Below, in pieces: positions 17,741-27,038 of a DNA stretch of 64,000 bases (within the stretch, counting starts at the first letter, position 1; every line of letters starts with the position of its first letter). The notes under the pieces were generated by a model. That model saw only the letters and a list, made by a program, of their open reading frames with translations, was not told the origin of the DNA and searched no databases. The position numbers and the translations under genes were made by a program. This DNA is from Myxococcales bacterium (GTDB lineage: Bacteria; Myxococcota_A; UBA9160; SZUA-336), in NCBI GenBank assembly GCA_013215565.1, contig JABSQV010000023.1, forward strand, positions 1-64,000, read 5' to 3'.

Positions 17741-18889
17741 CTAGCGTGACGCGAGCGCGTCCGGCTCGTGTTCGGAGGCCTCCCCCCTGTCCCGCGCAGG
17801 GTTCAGATACAGGCTCTCGATCCGGTCGGCGACGGCTTCCGCGATGATCCTGTAGCCGCGCGCATTGGGATGCCGCAGCCCCGAAAACTGGATCTCCTCT
17901 TCGCGCCCGCTCCAGGGTCGGAGTGTGTCGAGCAAGTCGAGCCAGTCGAGGCCCGCCTCGGCGACCGCTTCGCGCAGCAGCGGTTCGACCCGGGGGTGGT
18001 CCCGGAACTCGTAGCGCGAAAGGTCGGGGAGGTCAGGGAGCAGGACCACGAGTACGTCCGCGCCGATGCTGCGCGAGATCTCGCCGATCTCTAGGATGGC
18101 GGCACGCGCCGCCTCCCACTCACTGTGGCCGGGCCGGTATGCGTCCGACCAGTTGTCGTAGCTTTTTTGGAAGCGCTTTCGGGTCCCCGACGCATCGATG
18201 GGCGCGTGCGAGGCATCGCTGATCGTCTCGTGATTCAGCCAGTCGCGAAAGTCCACCGCGCGCCGCTTTATGGCCTGCCGGGCTCCCTTGATGAACTGTC
18301 GCAGGTAGAGCCGGCGAGGGAGTCTGTAGAGCTCGAGCAGCAGCGGGTGAATCGCGCGCAACCGGTTGTAACGCTCGTACTTGCGGAGCTTGTGATGCGT
18401 GTCGTTGACCGGGTAGAAGGCGACCACGATCAGGTCGGGGTCGAACCGGACGCCCCGCTCCCGCAGGTAGGCGGCTTCCTGCTCGGTCGAGTAGCCGATC
18501 ACGCCGGTGTTGATCACCTCGAACTTCGCGGGTTCTCCCGAGCCTCGCGCGCGTTGGTTGAGAACCGTCTCGAGTTGTCGCGGGTAGCTGTCGGGTTCTT
18601 CGAGCCGAAAGCCGAAAGTCCAGGAATCCCCGAGCGCCAGGATCCGGTAGCGGCCCGGGCTCCGGGCGTAGCTGATCTCGGGATTGCGCAGGCCCAGCGA
18701 GTTGATCACGACTGGAGCCCCGAACTCATCGCCGGTCCAGCCGGGCCGCATGCTTTTCCCGGTTACGGGGTCCAGTTCGTAGAGGTCGGGTTTCGGGAGC
18801 ATCTCCTGGCCGAAGATCCGGAGGAAGCCCTCGCAGAGCGCGAGCGTCACCAGCAGCGAGACCGCGACCAGAAGCGTGTTGCGAAGCAC
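17741..18889 (-). CDS. Membrane-anchored SGNH/GDSL hydrolase-like protein
   Basis: A 382-residue protein with one N-terminal membrane segment (NTLLVAVSLLVTLALCEGFL) and an SGNH-fold domain. Block I is LALGDSWTFGF with the nucleophile Ser at about residue 98, and block III has NDTHH. Near the C-terminus, the His lies in FSGLRHPNARGY. The Asp three residues before that His in most members is Gly here. Such proteins deacylate or acylate cell-surface glycans. GTG start. It lies downstream of the division cluster on the same strand but is not clearly part of it. Confidence 0.8.
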   Translation of the reverse strand: MLRNTLLVAVSLLVTLALCEGFLRIFGQEMLPKPDLYELDPVTGKSMRPGWTGDEFGAPVVINSLGLRNPEISYARSPGRYRILALGDSWTFGFRLEEPDSYPRQLETVLNQRARGSGEPAKFEVINTGVIGYSTEQEAAYLRERGVRFDPDLIVVAFYPVNDTHHKLRKYERYNRLRAIHPLLLELYRLPRRLYLRQFIKGARQAIKRRAVDFRDWLNHETISDASHAPIDASGTRKRFQKSYDNWSDAYRPGHSEWEAARAAILEIGEISRSIGADVLVVLLPDLPDLSRYEFRDHPRVEPLLREAVAEAGLDWLDLLDTLRPWSGREEEIQFSGLRHPNARGYRIIAEAVADRIESLYLNPARDRGEASEHEPDALASR

Positions 18890-19002
18890 CCCGGGTCGGT
18901 AGCGCGGCCGGGGTTTCGTGTCTAGAGGGCCCGTGCTATCCGCACCCGCTCCGTCCTTGGGCGGCTGGCGCCCGGCCGAGGCGGGTGAATCGGGTCCGGC
19001 GA

Positions 19003-19119
19003 TCAGCCGGCGTAGCCGACTGCGATCAGAGAAAGGACCGCCAGGTAGGAGGCGATCAGGATCAGGTTTCGTCGGAGCAGGCTGTGGCGTTCCGCCGGGC
19101 CCTGCGAAATTTCTTGCAT
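19003..19119 (-). CDS. 38-residue single-pass membrane microprotein
   Basis: A short frame reads MQEISQGPAERHSLLRRN, then a hydrophobic segment of about 17 residues (LILIASYLAVLSLIAV) and ends GYAG. The ATG at 19119 is preceded by GGGAGAG at ideal spacing. The basic LLRRN before the hydrophobic stretch predicts the N-terminus in the cytoplasm. Function unknown. It sits alone between the SGNH gene and a hydrolase gene on the same strand. Confidence 0.6.
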   Translation of the reverse strand: MQEISQGPAERHSLLRRNLILIASYLAVLSLIAVGYAG

Positions 19120-19179
19120 GTCACTCTCCCGAGCTTCGCTCTTCGTCTCTGGAAGCATCGGCAGAGACTCCCCCGGACT

Positions 19180-20415
19180 TCAGCGGGCCTCGGGAGGGGG
19201 ACCCGGAAGATGCCGTGATCCTCCGGTTGCGTCCAGTGCGGGGTCGCGTCCGTCGGTGCCGAGCACGCGATCGAAGTGATCGGCGGCCCGTCCGGCCGAG
19301 TACCAGAAGAACGGCACCAACTGGTAGTGGCCCACTGGCAACTCGATCCACTCCGGGCGCCCGAGTGCCTCCCAGAGTGCCCGCGTGCGTGCCGGAGGGA
19401 TCACGCGGTCGAAGCGTCCCGAGACGAGCAGTACCCGGTCCGGCTGGATCCGGCCGGTCCAGCGGAGCGGATCGACGCTCTCCGAGACCGGACGGATCCG
19501 CTCCAGGAACGCCTCGCGGTCTTCGAGGTCCTCGCGTTCGCGCAGTCGGTCTCGAAAGTCACGCACGGGTGTCTCGGTCGAGTCGTAGAGGATCTCGGGC
19601 AGGCCGCCCCCGGCCATTGCGAAGAACCCGGCGCGGATCCGCTCCGGCTCCATCCCCATGAGGGTTGCGGCCAGGATTCCGCCGAGGCTCACGCCGGCGG
19701 TGGCCAGCCGCTCTGAATCGACCTCGGGGCGGGTCTCCAGCCAGCCGAGCAGCCGGCGCGCCTCTGTCACCGCGCCCCTGAAGGAGGCCATCGGCTCGGC
19801 CGGATCGTCGGCGCTCTCCAGTGCGAGCGCGCGGCGTTCGAGCCGGGCGATCGCGTAACCGCGCGCGAGCAGCGCGCGAGCCAGGCCCTGAGAGACCACG
19901 TGTGAGCCCGCCAGGATTGGGAAGACCACGACCGTGGGGTGGGGGGGCGGACCCGGCGGGACCAGCAGCCAGGCCGTCTGTGAACTGCCGTCCTCGGCGC
20001 GCCAGCCGAGTTGGAGTGAGCGGAAGTTGCGCGGGTGTCGCAGCGCGTAGAGGTCGAGGATCCAGGGGTCGTCGCGCTCGGGGACGGCCACCACCTGGAC
20101 GTCGTCCGGGCCAAGCGGGGCGACGGTGGGCCCGGCGGCCGGGCCGGGGCGCCGCACGGGGGCGGGGTCCGCAGCCGGCGTCGTGGTGCAACTGAGGGCC
20201 AGGAGCGCCACCAGCAGGCCGTGCAGCCGGCCGAACCGCCGCCGCGGCGTCCGGCGGCGTTGCCGCGCCGGTTGGCGGCACCCGGGTGCCCGGACCCTGC
20301 TACCTGGAGTCGGCGTTCTTGCTGCGCAGGAAGGCCGGAACGTCGAGTTCCTCTTCGAACGGAGAGATGAAGTCACCGCCACCCGAGTCGTATCGGCTCC
20401 TGCCGGCCGCCGCAA
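19180..20415 (-). CDS. Alpha/beta hydrolase lipoprotein
   Basis: An alpha/beta hydrolase of about 335 mature residues. The nucleophile elbow is [10 protein letters not shown] (GxSxG); the likely acid is Asp in [10 protein letters not shown] and the His is in LPVGHYQL. Before it comes a lipoprotein signal: Arg-rich n-region, [10 protein letters not shown] lipobox, then Thr/Pro-rich linker. The start is uncertain. The whole frame opens at 20415, inside the end of ftsZ; GTGs at 20382 and 20376 are also in frame, and a non-standard start nearer the signal peptide is possible. Substrate unknown; peptidase-like or esterase activity is typical. Confidence 0.78.
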   Translation of the reverse strand: MRRPAGADTTRVAVTSSLRSKRNSTFRPSCAARTPTPGSRVRAPGCRQPARQRRRTPRRRFGRLHGLLVALLALSCTTTPAADPAPVRRPGPAAGPTVAPLGPDDVQVVAVPERDDPWILDLYALRHPRNFRSLQLGWRAEDGSSQTAWLLVPPGPPPHPTVVVFPILAGSHVVSQGLARALLARGYAIARLERRALALESADDPAEPMASFRGAVTEARRLLGWLETRPEVDSERLATAGVSLGGILAATLMGMEPERIRAGFFAMAGGGLPEILYDSTETPVRDFRDRLREREDLEDREAFLERIRPVSESVDPLRWTGRIQPDRVLLVSGRFDRVIPPARTRALWEALGRPEWIELPVGHYQLVPFFWYSAGRAADHFDRVLGTDGRDPALDATGGSRHLPGPPPEAR

Positions 20416-21457
20416 GATCGTCCGCGGTCGTCTCCGCGCGCAGCGGCGGACGCAGTGGCGTGACGTTGTCGAGCGCGGCCTCTGCCGGCGAGCGATTCCG
20501 GCTGCGGGGCGGTCCCGAGAGACCGGTCGCGATCACGGTGATGCGGACCTCTTCGTTCATCTCCGCTTGGATCACGGTCCCGAAGATGATGTTGGCCTCC
20601 TCGTGAGCCTCCTCGCGGATCAGGCTGGCGGCCTCGTTGGCCTCGTGGAGCGTCATGTCCTCGCCGCCCGTGATGTTGATCAGCACGCCGCGCGATCCCT
20701 TGATCGAGATGTCCTCGAGCAGGGGGTTCGAGATGGCTGCCTGGGCCGCGGTGATCGCCCGGTTCTCGCCCCGGGCGCGCCCGATCCCCATCAGCGCGAT
20801 GCCCATGCCATCCATGATCGTGCGCACGTCCGCGAAGTCGAGGTTGATCATTCCGTGGACCGTGATCAGGTCGCTGATCCCCTGGACCGCATTGAGCAGG
20901 ACCTCGTCCGCGAGCCGGAAGGCGTCGCTGATCGTCGTGCTCTTGCTCACCATGTCGAGGAGTCGGTCGTTCGGAATCGTGATCAGGGTGTCGACCGCCT
21001 CGTGAAGCACCTCGAAGCCGTGCTCCGCCTGCCGGGCGCGGACGGCTCCCTCGAAGCTGAAAGGCCGAGTGACCACTGCGACGGTCAGGGCCCCGACCTC
21101 CCGGGCCACCTCGGCGATGACCGGGGCGCCCCCGGTGCCGGTCCCGCCGCCGAGCCCGGCGGTCACGAAGATCATGTCGGCTCCGTCGAAATACTCGCGC
21201 AGCCGGTCCCGGGCCTGTTCGGCGCAGGCGCGCCCCATGCTGGGGTCGGCGCCGGCTCCGAGCCCGCGTTCTCCGAGCTGAATCTTGAGCGGGGCGGTGT
21301 TCGTGCCGAGGGCCTGCGCATCCGTGTTTGCGGAAATGAAGTCGACCCCTCCCAACCCCTCCCGGATCATGGTGTTGATCGCGTTTCCGCCCGCACCCCC
21401 GATTCCGATCACCTTGATCTTTGCCTGAGGCTCTGAACTCTGCTCGAACTCGATCAT
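20300..21457 (-). CDS. ftsZ: Cell division protein FtsZ
   Basis: A 385-residue tubulin-like GTPase that forms the Z ring at midcell. The N-terminal [15 protein letters not shown], the tubulin signature [14 protein letters not shown] (about residue 105) and the C-terminal conserved peptide DVPAFLRSK are all present. A flexible linker of about 50 residues precedes the tail peptide, which binds FtsA. ATG at 21457, preceded by a run of G. It is the last recognisable division gene of the minus-strand cluster, 74 bases after ftsA. Confidence 0.97.
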   Translation of the reverse strand: MIEFEQSSEPQAKIKVIGIGGAGGNAINTMIREGLGGVDFISANTDAQALGTNTAPLKIQLGERGLGAGADPSMGRACAEQARDRLREYFDGADMIFVTAGLGGGTGTGGAPVIAEVAREVGALTVAVVTRPFSFEGAVRARQAEHGFEVLHEAVDTLITIPNDRLLDMVSKSTTISDAFRLADEVLLNAVQGISDLITVHGMINLDFADVRTIMDGMGIALMGIGRARGENRAITAAQAAISNPLLEDISIKGSRGVLINITGGEDMTLHEANEAASLIREEAHEEANIIFGTVIQAEMNEEVRITVIATGLSGPPRSRNRSPAEAALDNVTPLRPPLRAETTADDLAAAGRSRYDSGGGDFISPFEEELDVPAFLRSKNADSR

Positions 21458-21531
21458 GTCCCCCCCCGGGAAAGCGCGCTGCCCGCTCGCGTTCCGAGCG
21501 CACGCCGCTTCAAGGTAACAAGCTTTTTTCC

Positions 21532-22761
21532 CTATCCCACTTCTCCCGAGAACCACTCGCGCATGCGGTCCCGGATCTTCCGGAAGCTCGAACCGTCGTA
21601 GACGCGGAAGCGCGGCCGCGCCCAACGCTTCGAGCCGTACAGGGCGAGGCCGACCCCGGTTGCAAACTCCGGCCCTTGCACCCGGTCGACCAGACCCCCG
21701 ATTCCCCGCGGGAGCCCGCGTCGCACGGGGAGTTCAAACACCTCCTCCGCGTACTCGGGCAGTCCCTGGAGCGCACTCGAGCCGCCCGTGACGACAATGC
21801 CGCAGGGGATCTTCGAGAGGAAGCCGGTTTGTACGAGTTCTTCGCGCACCAGCGTCAGAATCTCCTCGACGCGCGGCTCGAGAAATTCGCAGAGCTGCTT
21901 GCGGCTGACCTCTCGGGGCGCGCGCCCCCCGACGCTGGGCACCAGCAGGATCTCGTCGTGGGTCAGGAAGCGCGGAGACGCGCAAGCGTACCGGCGCTTG
22001 ATCTTCTCTGCCTGCTCGAACGGGGTCCGCAGGCCGACCGCGGCGTCATTGGTCAAGTGATTGCCTCCGAGCGAGCGCACCCGGGAGTGCTTGACCGAGC
22101 CGTCGATGAAGACCGAGAGGTCGGTCGTGCCTCCGCCGAGGTCGATCAGGGCGATTCCGAGGTCCTTCTCGTCCTGGGCCAGCACCGCCTCTCCCGATGC
22201 GAGTGGCTCGAGCACGATGTCGATTACGTTGATGCCGGCGCGATTGCAGCAGCGGATCAGGTTCTGGGCCGAGGTGACCGCGGCCGTGACGATGTGTACG
22301 CGCGCGATCAGGCGGACCCCGTGCATGCCGATCGGATGCTTGATGCCATCCTGGCCGTCGATCTCGTATTCCTGCGGAATCACGTGGATCACCTCGCGGT
22401 CGGCTGGAATCGCCACGGCCTGGGCCTGTTCGATCACCCGGTTGAGGTCGCCCGCCCGGACCTCACGATCTCTGATCGCGACCATGCCGAGCTCGTTCCG
22501 CGCCTCGATGTGGCCTCCCGCGATGCCGACGTAGACCGAGCTGATTTCGCAGCCCGCCATCAACTCCGCCTCGTCCAGCGCCTTCCGAATCGAATCGACC
22601 GTCGCGTCGATGTCGATCACCACGCCCTTGCGGAGTCCCTTGGACGGGTGGCTCCCGATCCCGATGACGTCCACCGAATCCCCGTTCGCCTCGGCGACGA
22701 TGGCGCAGATCTTCGTCGTTCCGATATCGAGCCCGACGATCAGATCCTCTCCTCTGGCCAT
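21532..22761 (-). CDS. ftsA: Cell division protein FtsA
   Basis: A 409-residue actin-like ATPase that tethers FtsZ to the membrane. Phosphate-1 is [16 protein letters not shown], phosphate-2 is [16 protein letters not shown], and the adenosine loop is [12 protein letters not shown]. The 1C domain spans roughly residues 85-165. The C-terminal [16 protein letters not shown] is the expected amphipathic membrane-binding helix. Length is typical. It lies between ftsQ and ftsZ in the conserved order. Confidence 0.97.
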   Translation of the reverse strand: MARGEDLIVGLDIGTTKICAIVAEANGDSVDVIGIGSHPSKGLRKGVVIDIDATVDSIRKALDEAELMAGCEISSVYVGIAGGHIEARNELGMVAIRDREVRAGDLNRVIEQAQAVAIPADREVIHVIPQEYEIDGQDGIKHPIGMHGVRLIARVHIVTAAVTSAQNLIRCCNRAGINVIDIVLEPLASGEAVLAQDEKDLGIALIDLGGGTTDLSVFIDGSVKHSRVRSLGGNHLTNDAAVGLRTPFEQAEKIKRRYACASPRFLTHDEILLVPSVGGRAPREVSRKQLCEFLEPRVEEILTLVREELVQTGFLSKIPCGIVVTGGSSALQGLPEYAEEVFELPVRRGLPRGIGGLVDRVQGPEFATGVGLALYGSKRWARPRFRVYDGSSFRKIRDRMREWFSGEVG

Positions 22762-22779
22762 GTTCTCTCCCCCCCCCCA

Positions 22780-23622
22780 CTAGTGGGTTTCGATCTCCTG
22801 CAGCACCACTTGCCCCGGGAAGCGGAGATCCGCCGCCCGCGCAGGTACGTCTTCCAGAATCCCGTTCTCGAGAAGCGCCCCGAATTCGCGGAGTGCACGC
22901 GCGGAATCCTCGCCGATCCGGAGCCGGAGCTTCGACCCGCGCGGCTCGAGCACCAGGTCGCCCGGCCCGAGCACGGTTGCCGAGACCAGCTCGAAATCGG
23001 CCTGCCTCGCCGCTTCCAGCGCCGGGAGCGCCCAGGCGATCAGATCCCTCGGGGGTGGTTCCCCCTTGATCGCGACCAGCCCCTCCGCCTCGCCCGGTTC
23101 GAGCGCGAAGCGCGCGCCCGTGCGATCGATGCCCTCGCCGTTCTGCTCCAGCGCGGCGACGGGCACGCGTTCCTCGACCCGAACGATCAGGCGGTTCGGG
23201 GGCAGGCGCAGCGCGAGCGCGGACGCCACGCGCGGATGCGCCTCCAGCCGGCGCTCCACCGCGGTCGCATCGAGGTCGACCAGCGGTACGTCCGGTCGGA
23301 GTTCCGCCAGCTCGACCAGGGCCCGCCCCTCGAGGCTGTCGAGGCCGCGGAACACGATCCGCTTCAGCAGGAAGGGTTCGCGCCGGACCCAGTCGCCGGG
23401 CGAGGGCAGTTCGGTCTCGGGCGCGAACGCGGCCAGCCAGTTCGGGTCGGCAAAGCTGAGGCCCAGCGCCGCTCCCGCGAGCAGGCCCGCCGTCGCGGTG
23501 CCCGCCAGGATCCCCACCAGCCGGACGCTTCTCGTCCGCCGCCGCGCCCTCGGCCGCTGCGAGGCTGCCGTACGGCGTTTCCGGGGGGCCGCTCGAGCCT
23601 TCCGCCGCGCGCGACCGCTCAC
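22780..23622 (-). CDS. ftsQ: Cell division protein FtsQ
   Basis: A 280-residue bitopic protein: a very basic N-terminus of about 35 residues, a membrane segment (LVGILAGTATAGLLAGAAL), then a POTRA domain starting at FLLKRIVFRGLDSL and a beta domain ending in FPGQVVLQEIETH. FtsQ links early and late divisome proteins in the periplasm. The GTG start overlaps the murB stop by four bases. Confidence 0.93.
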   Translation of the reverse strand: MSGRARRKARAAPRKRRTAASQRPRARRRTRSVRLVGILAGTATAGLLAGAALGLSFADPNWLAAFAPETELPSPGDWVRREPFLLKRIVFRGLDSLEGRALVELAELRPDVPLVDLDATAVERRLEAHPRVASALALRLPPNRLIVRVEERVPVAALEQNGEGIDRTGARFALEPGEAEGLVAIKGEPPPRDLIAWALPALEAARQADFELVSATVLGPGDLVLEPRGSKLRLRIGEDSARALREFGALLENGILEDVPARAADLRFPGQVVLQEIETH

Positions 23623-24587
23623 GCCGGCTCTCCCGGGCTTCTGCCCAGGAAGCGGACCTCGGTCTCGAGTTCGATCCCGAAGCGGCGCGCGACCTCGCCG
23701 CGCGCCAGTTCGATCAGCGCGAGCACGTCGGCCGCGGTCGCGTCTCCCCGGGTCTCGATGAAGTTTGCATGCTTTTGCGAGATGGCGGCCTCTCCCCTCC
23801 GGGAACCCTTGAGGTCGGCGGCCTCGATCAGGCGGCCCGCCTGATCCCCGGGCGGATTCTTGAACACGGACCCGCAGGAGCGCTGGTCGACCGGCTGCGT
23901 CTCCCTGCGCCGGGCGAGCAGTTCGCGCATCTGAGCCCGAATCGCAGCCGGCTCGCCGGGCTCGGTGCGGAAGACCGCGCGCACGATCGCGGCGCCGCGC
24001 GGGAGTTCGAGGCTTCGGTAGGAGAAGTCGAGATCGGCTCGCGGGAGCTCCCGGATCCCGCCGGCGTCCGGCGCGATCCAGTCTACGCGCTCGACCACGT
24101 CCTTCACTTCGACCGAGGGGATGCCCGCGTTCATGGCGACCCAGCCCCCGACCGTGCCGGGGATCCCGACCCCGAACTCGAGCCCGCTGCGTCCGCGCTC
24201 CGCGGCAAACCGAACCAGGCGCGAGTGGCTGGTTCCCGCCTGTGCCGTGATCCGCCCCTCCGAATCGGCATCGAGCTCCCGCAGCGCTTGGAGTTGAACC
24301 ACGACGCCGGCGACGCCTGCGTCTGACACCAGCAGATTGAAACCCCCGCCGAGCAGCACCGGTTCGACCCCGAGTTTGCTGCAGAGTCCGAGCAGGGCCT
24401 GGAGTTCTTCCAGATCCTGCGGGCGGGCGAGCGCGTCCGCCGGCCCCCCGACCCGGAGTGAGGTGTGTTTCGACAGCGGGACGCCGAAGTCGACCCGGGG
24501 GCCCAGAAGTTCTCTGAGCTCCTTCTCGAAGCGTGTCTCAATCGGTCCAGTCCTCCGTAAAGCTCCGGGCGAGCCGTCCGATGTCAC
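23619..24587 (-). CDS. murB: UDP-N-acetylenolpyruvoylglucosamine reductase MurB
   Basis: A 322-residue FAD enzyme that reduces UDP-GlcNAc-enolpyruvate to UDP-MurNAc. FAD-binding segments: LLGGGFNLLVSDAG and GLEFGVGIPGTVGGWVAMNAG. The active site segment CGSVFKNPPGDQAGRLIE is present and the ending ISQKHANFI is typical. The start is unsettled. The ATG at 24587 overlaps murC by 50 bases. The better ribosome site (GGAGGA) lies just before an in-frame ATT at 24542, which would overlap the murC stop. Confidence 0.95.
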   Translation of the reverse strand: MTSDGSPGALRRTGPIETRFEKELRELLGPRVDFGVPLSKHTSLRVGGPADALARPQDLEELQALLGLCSKLGVEPVLLGGGFNLLVSDAGVAGVVVQLQALRELDADSEGRITAQAGTSHSRLVRFAAERGRSGLEFGVGIPGTVGGWVAMNAGIPSVEVKDVVERVDWIAPDAGGIRELPRADLDFSYRSLELPRGAAIVRAVFRTEPGEPAAIRAQMRELLARRRETQPVDQRSCGSVFKNPPGDQAGRLIEAADLKGSRRGEAAISQKHANFIETRGDATAADVLALIELARGEVARRFGIELETEVRFLGRSPGEPA

Positions 24588-25908
24588 CGGCTCCCATGAA
24601 CAGCACGGCGTCGCCCTGCTGTACGAGTTCGCGCAGCGCGGGGACGATCTCCTCCCGCTCCCGGACCAGGTGGGTGTTGCGGTGTCCGGTCTCTTTCACT
24701 GCTTCCGCGAGCGCGCTCGCGTCGATCCCGGGAAGCTTGGGCTCGCCTGCGGCGTAGATGTCGGTCAGCACGAGCACGTCGGCATCGTGGAAGCAGCTCG
24801 CCAGTTCTGCGAATAGATCGCGGGTCCGCGAATAGCGATGCGGCTGGAACACGACCACGCTGCGGCGCCCGAGGCCGCTTCTGGCCGCCGCCAGCGTGGC
24901 TCGAATCTCGGTGGGGTGATGCGCGTAGTCGTCGATGACCAGCAGCGAGCCCGGTTCCCCCACGATTTCGAAACGGCGCGCGATGCCCTTGAACTGCTCG
25001 AGGGCATTGCGGATCTGCGCGAATGGGACGTCGAACTCGAGGCCGACCGCGATCGCGGCGAGGGCGTTTTGAACATTGTGGAACCCGGGCATCGGAAGCC
25101 GCACCGGGCCCAGTTCGCGCGCCCCGCTCCGGGCCACGAACCGGGTATCGAGCCCCTCGGGCTCGATGCTCGTGGCCGAGATCTCCGCCTGTGTCGAGAG
25201 ACCGTAGCTGCGATTGCGCGCGGCGATTCGGGGGAGCAGTTCCCTGAGCTTCGGGTCGTCCAGGCAGAGCAGGGCCAGTCCGTAGAACGGCACCCGGTTC
25301 GCGAAGTCGACGAACGCGTCCTGCAGCGCCTCGAGACTGCCGTAGTGGTCGAGGTGTTCGCGGTCGAGGTTCGTGATCACGACCACGGTCGGTACCAGGT
25401 GCAGGAACGAACCGTCGCTCTCGTCGGCCTCGGCCACCAGGATGTCGCCGCTTCCCAGCCGCGAGTTGGCGCCCAGGCTGTGCAGGCGGCCGCCGATGAT
25501 GGAGGTCGGATCGAGCCCACCCTCCTGGAGCACGCTCGCGACGAGCGAACTGGTGGTGGTCTTGCCGTGAGAACCCGAGATCGCAATCCCGTACTTGAGA
25601 CGCATCAATTCGGCGAGCATCTCCCCGCGTCGGATGACCGGGATCCGCACCCGCTCCGCTTCCTTGATCTCGGGGTTGGTCGCCGGGATTGCCGACGAGT
25701 ACACGAGCACATCCGCCCCCGCTACGGATGCGGTGTCGTGACCAATCGAAATCCGAATTCCGAGCCCGCGCAGCCGCTCCAGCACCTCGCTTTCGCGTGC
25801 GTCGGAGCCCGAGACTGTGTACCCGGAGGCATACAGCACCTCTGCCAGGCCCGACATTCCGACCCCGCCGATTCCCACGAAGTGAATCCGCCTCACCTTT
25901 CGATTCAT
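24538..25908 (-). CDS. murC: UDP-N-acetylmuramate-L-alanine ligase MurC
   Basis: A 456-residue Mur ligase. The N-terminal Rossmann segment is HFVGIGGVGMSGLAEVLY, the ATP P-loop is GSHGKTTTSSLVASVL, and later there are TNLDREHLDHY and DDYAHHPTEI. It adds L-alanine to UDP-MurNAc in the cytoplasm. The ATG at 25908 overlaps the murG stop by four bases. Length is typical. Confidence 0.96.
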   Translation of the reverse strand: MNRKVRRIHFVGIGGVGMSGLAEVLYASGYTVSGSDARESEVLERLRGLGIRISIGHDTASVAGADVLVYSSAIPATNPEIKEAERVRIPVIRRGEMLAELMRLKYGIAISGSHGKTTTSSLVASVLQEGGLDPTSIIGGRLHSLGANSRLGSGDILVAEADESDGSFLHLVPTVVVITNLDREHLDHYGSLEALQDAFVDFANRVPFYGLALLCLDDPKLRELLPRIAARNRSYGLSTQAEISATSIEPEGLDTRFVARSGARELGPVRLPMPGFHNVQNALAAIAVGLEFDVPFAQIRNALEQFKGIARRFEIVGEPGSLLVIDDYAHHPTEIRATLAAARSGLGRRSVVVFQPHRYSRTRDLFAELASCFHDADVLVLTDIYAAGEPKLPGIDASALAEAVKETGHRNTHLVREREEIVPALRELVQQGDAVLFMGAGDIGRLARSFTEDWTD

Positions 25909-27038
25909 GCCCGATGCCTCTCGCGGGGCTGCTGCAGTTCGAGCCCCTTCGGTCCGGCATCCAGCCAGCTCGCACAGATCGACCAGATGTGGTCGGCCGC
26001 GTCGCTTCTGGACTGGGCCGCCGCCGCCTCGCACATGCGGCGGCGTCGGGCCGGGTCCCTCGCGAGCGCTCTCACCTCGTCGGCGAGCCGCGCCTCGATT
26101 TCGGAATCCCGAATCACCACGCAGCCGCCGGCCTGCTCGAGCAAGCGCGCATTCGCCGCCTGATGCCCGGCCGCATGCGGGTGGGGAACCAGGATCGAAG
26201 CAACGCCGGCGGCGCAGAGTTCGGCGATTGTCGAGATTCCGGCGCGCGCCACGACCAGGTCGCTGTGCGCGATGCGTTCCAGCAGGTCGTCGTAGAAGGC
26301 TTCGATCTCCGCTTCGACCCCGGCCTTCCGGTAGCCGTCGCGCACCGCGGCCAGTTCGGCGCTCCCGGTCTGGTGCGTGATCCGGAACCCGTCGCGACTG
26401 TCCAGAGACGAGAGGCTGGCGAGGACGGCGCGGTTGAGCGAGCGGGCGCCCTGGCTTCCGCCGAAAATCAGCAGTCTCAGGAGCCCTTCTTCGGGCTCGG
26501 CGTCGGAGTCTCCCCGGGCCGCAGGGCCCGGTAGCCGGCGCACCGGAATGCCCGTGATCCGAGCCCGCCCGGGAGCGAAGCGGCGGGCGGTCTCGGCGAA
26601 CTGGACGAAGACCCCGCGCGCGAAGCGGCCCAGGATCCGGTTGGCGAGTCCTGGCTGCGCATCCATCTGAAGCAGCCCGATCGGCAGCCCGAGCGAAGCC
26701 GCCGCCGCCACGGTCGGGAACGACGCGTACGCACCGAGTCCGATCACGAGGTCCGCCCGGGCGGCCCGCAGCAGCCTTCTCGCACGAAAGAAGCCCCGGA
26801 CCGCATCGAGCGCCGCGCGCGCGAGATCGATCGGACCCTTCCCCAAAACCGGCCGGGCGGCGATGAAGTCGAGCGGATAGCCCGCGCTCGGGATTAGGCG
26901 TTTCTCGATGCCGCGCTCGGTCCCGATGAACTGCACCTGCGCCCGCGGCTCCCGCTCGCGGATGGTGTCCGCGAGCGCGAGTGCGGGAAAGACGTGTCCA
27001 CCGGTTCCGCCACCGGCCATCACCACGACTATCGCCAT
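25905..27038 (-). CDS. murG: MurG, UDP-GlcNAc:lipid I N-acetylglucosaminyltransferase
   Basis: A 377-residue GT-B glycosyltransferase that turns lipid I into lipid II at the inner face of the membrane. The N-terminal MAGGGTGGHVFPALALA is diagnostic. IFGGSQGARSLN and AGISTIAELCAAGVASILVPHPHA form the UDP-GlcNAc site. The ATG at 27038 follows GAGGAGGAG and overlaps ftsW by 10 bases. Confidence 0.96.
   Translation of the reverse strand: MAIVVVMAGGGTGGHVFPALALADTIREREPRAQVQFIGTERGIEKRLIPSAGYPLDFIAARPVLGKGPIDLARAALDAVRGFFRARRLLRAARADLVIGLGAYASFPTVAAAASLGLPIGLLQMDAQPGLANRILGRFARGVFVQFAETARRFAPGRARITGIPVRRLPGPAARGDSDAEPEEGLLRLLIFGGSQGARSLNRAVLASLSSLDSRDGFRITHQTGSAELAAVRDGYRKAGVEAEIEAFYDDLLERIAHSDLVVARAGISTIAELCAAGVASILVPHPHAAGHQAANARLLEQAGGCVVIRDSEIEARLADEVRALARDPARRRRMCEAAAAQSRSDAADHIWSICASWLDAGPKGLELQQPRERHRA

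Noticed and set aside
22771-22780. Run of C before ftsA as a possible slippage site
   Set aside because: It lies between ftsQ and ftsA, not in a coding frame, so slippage would not change a protein.
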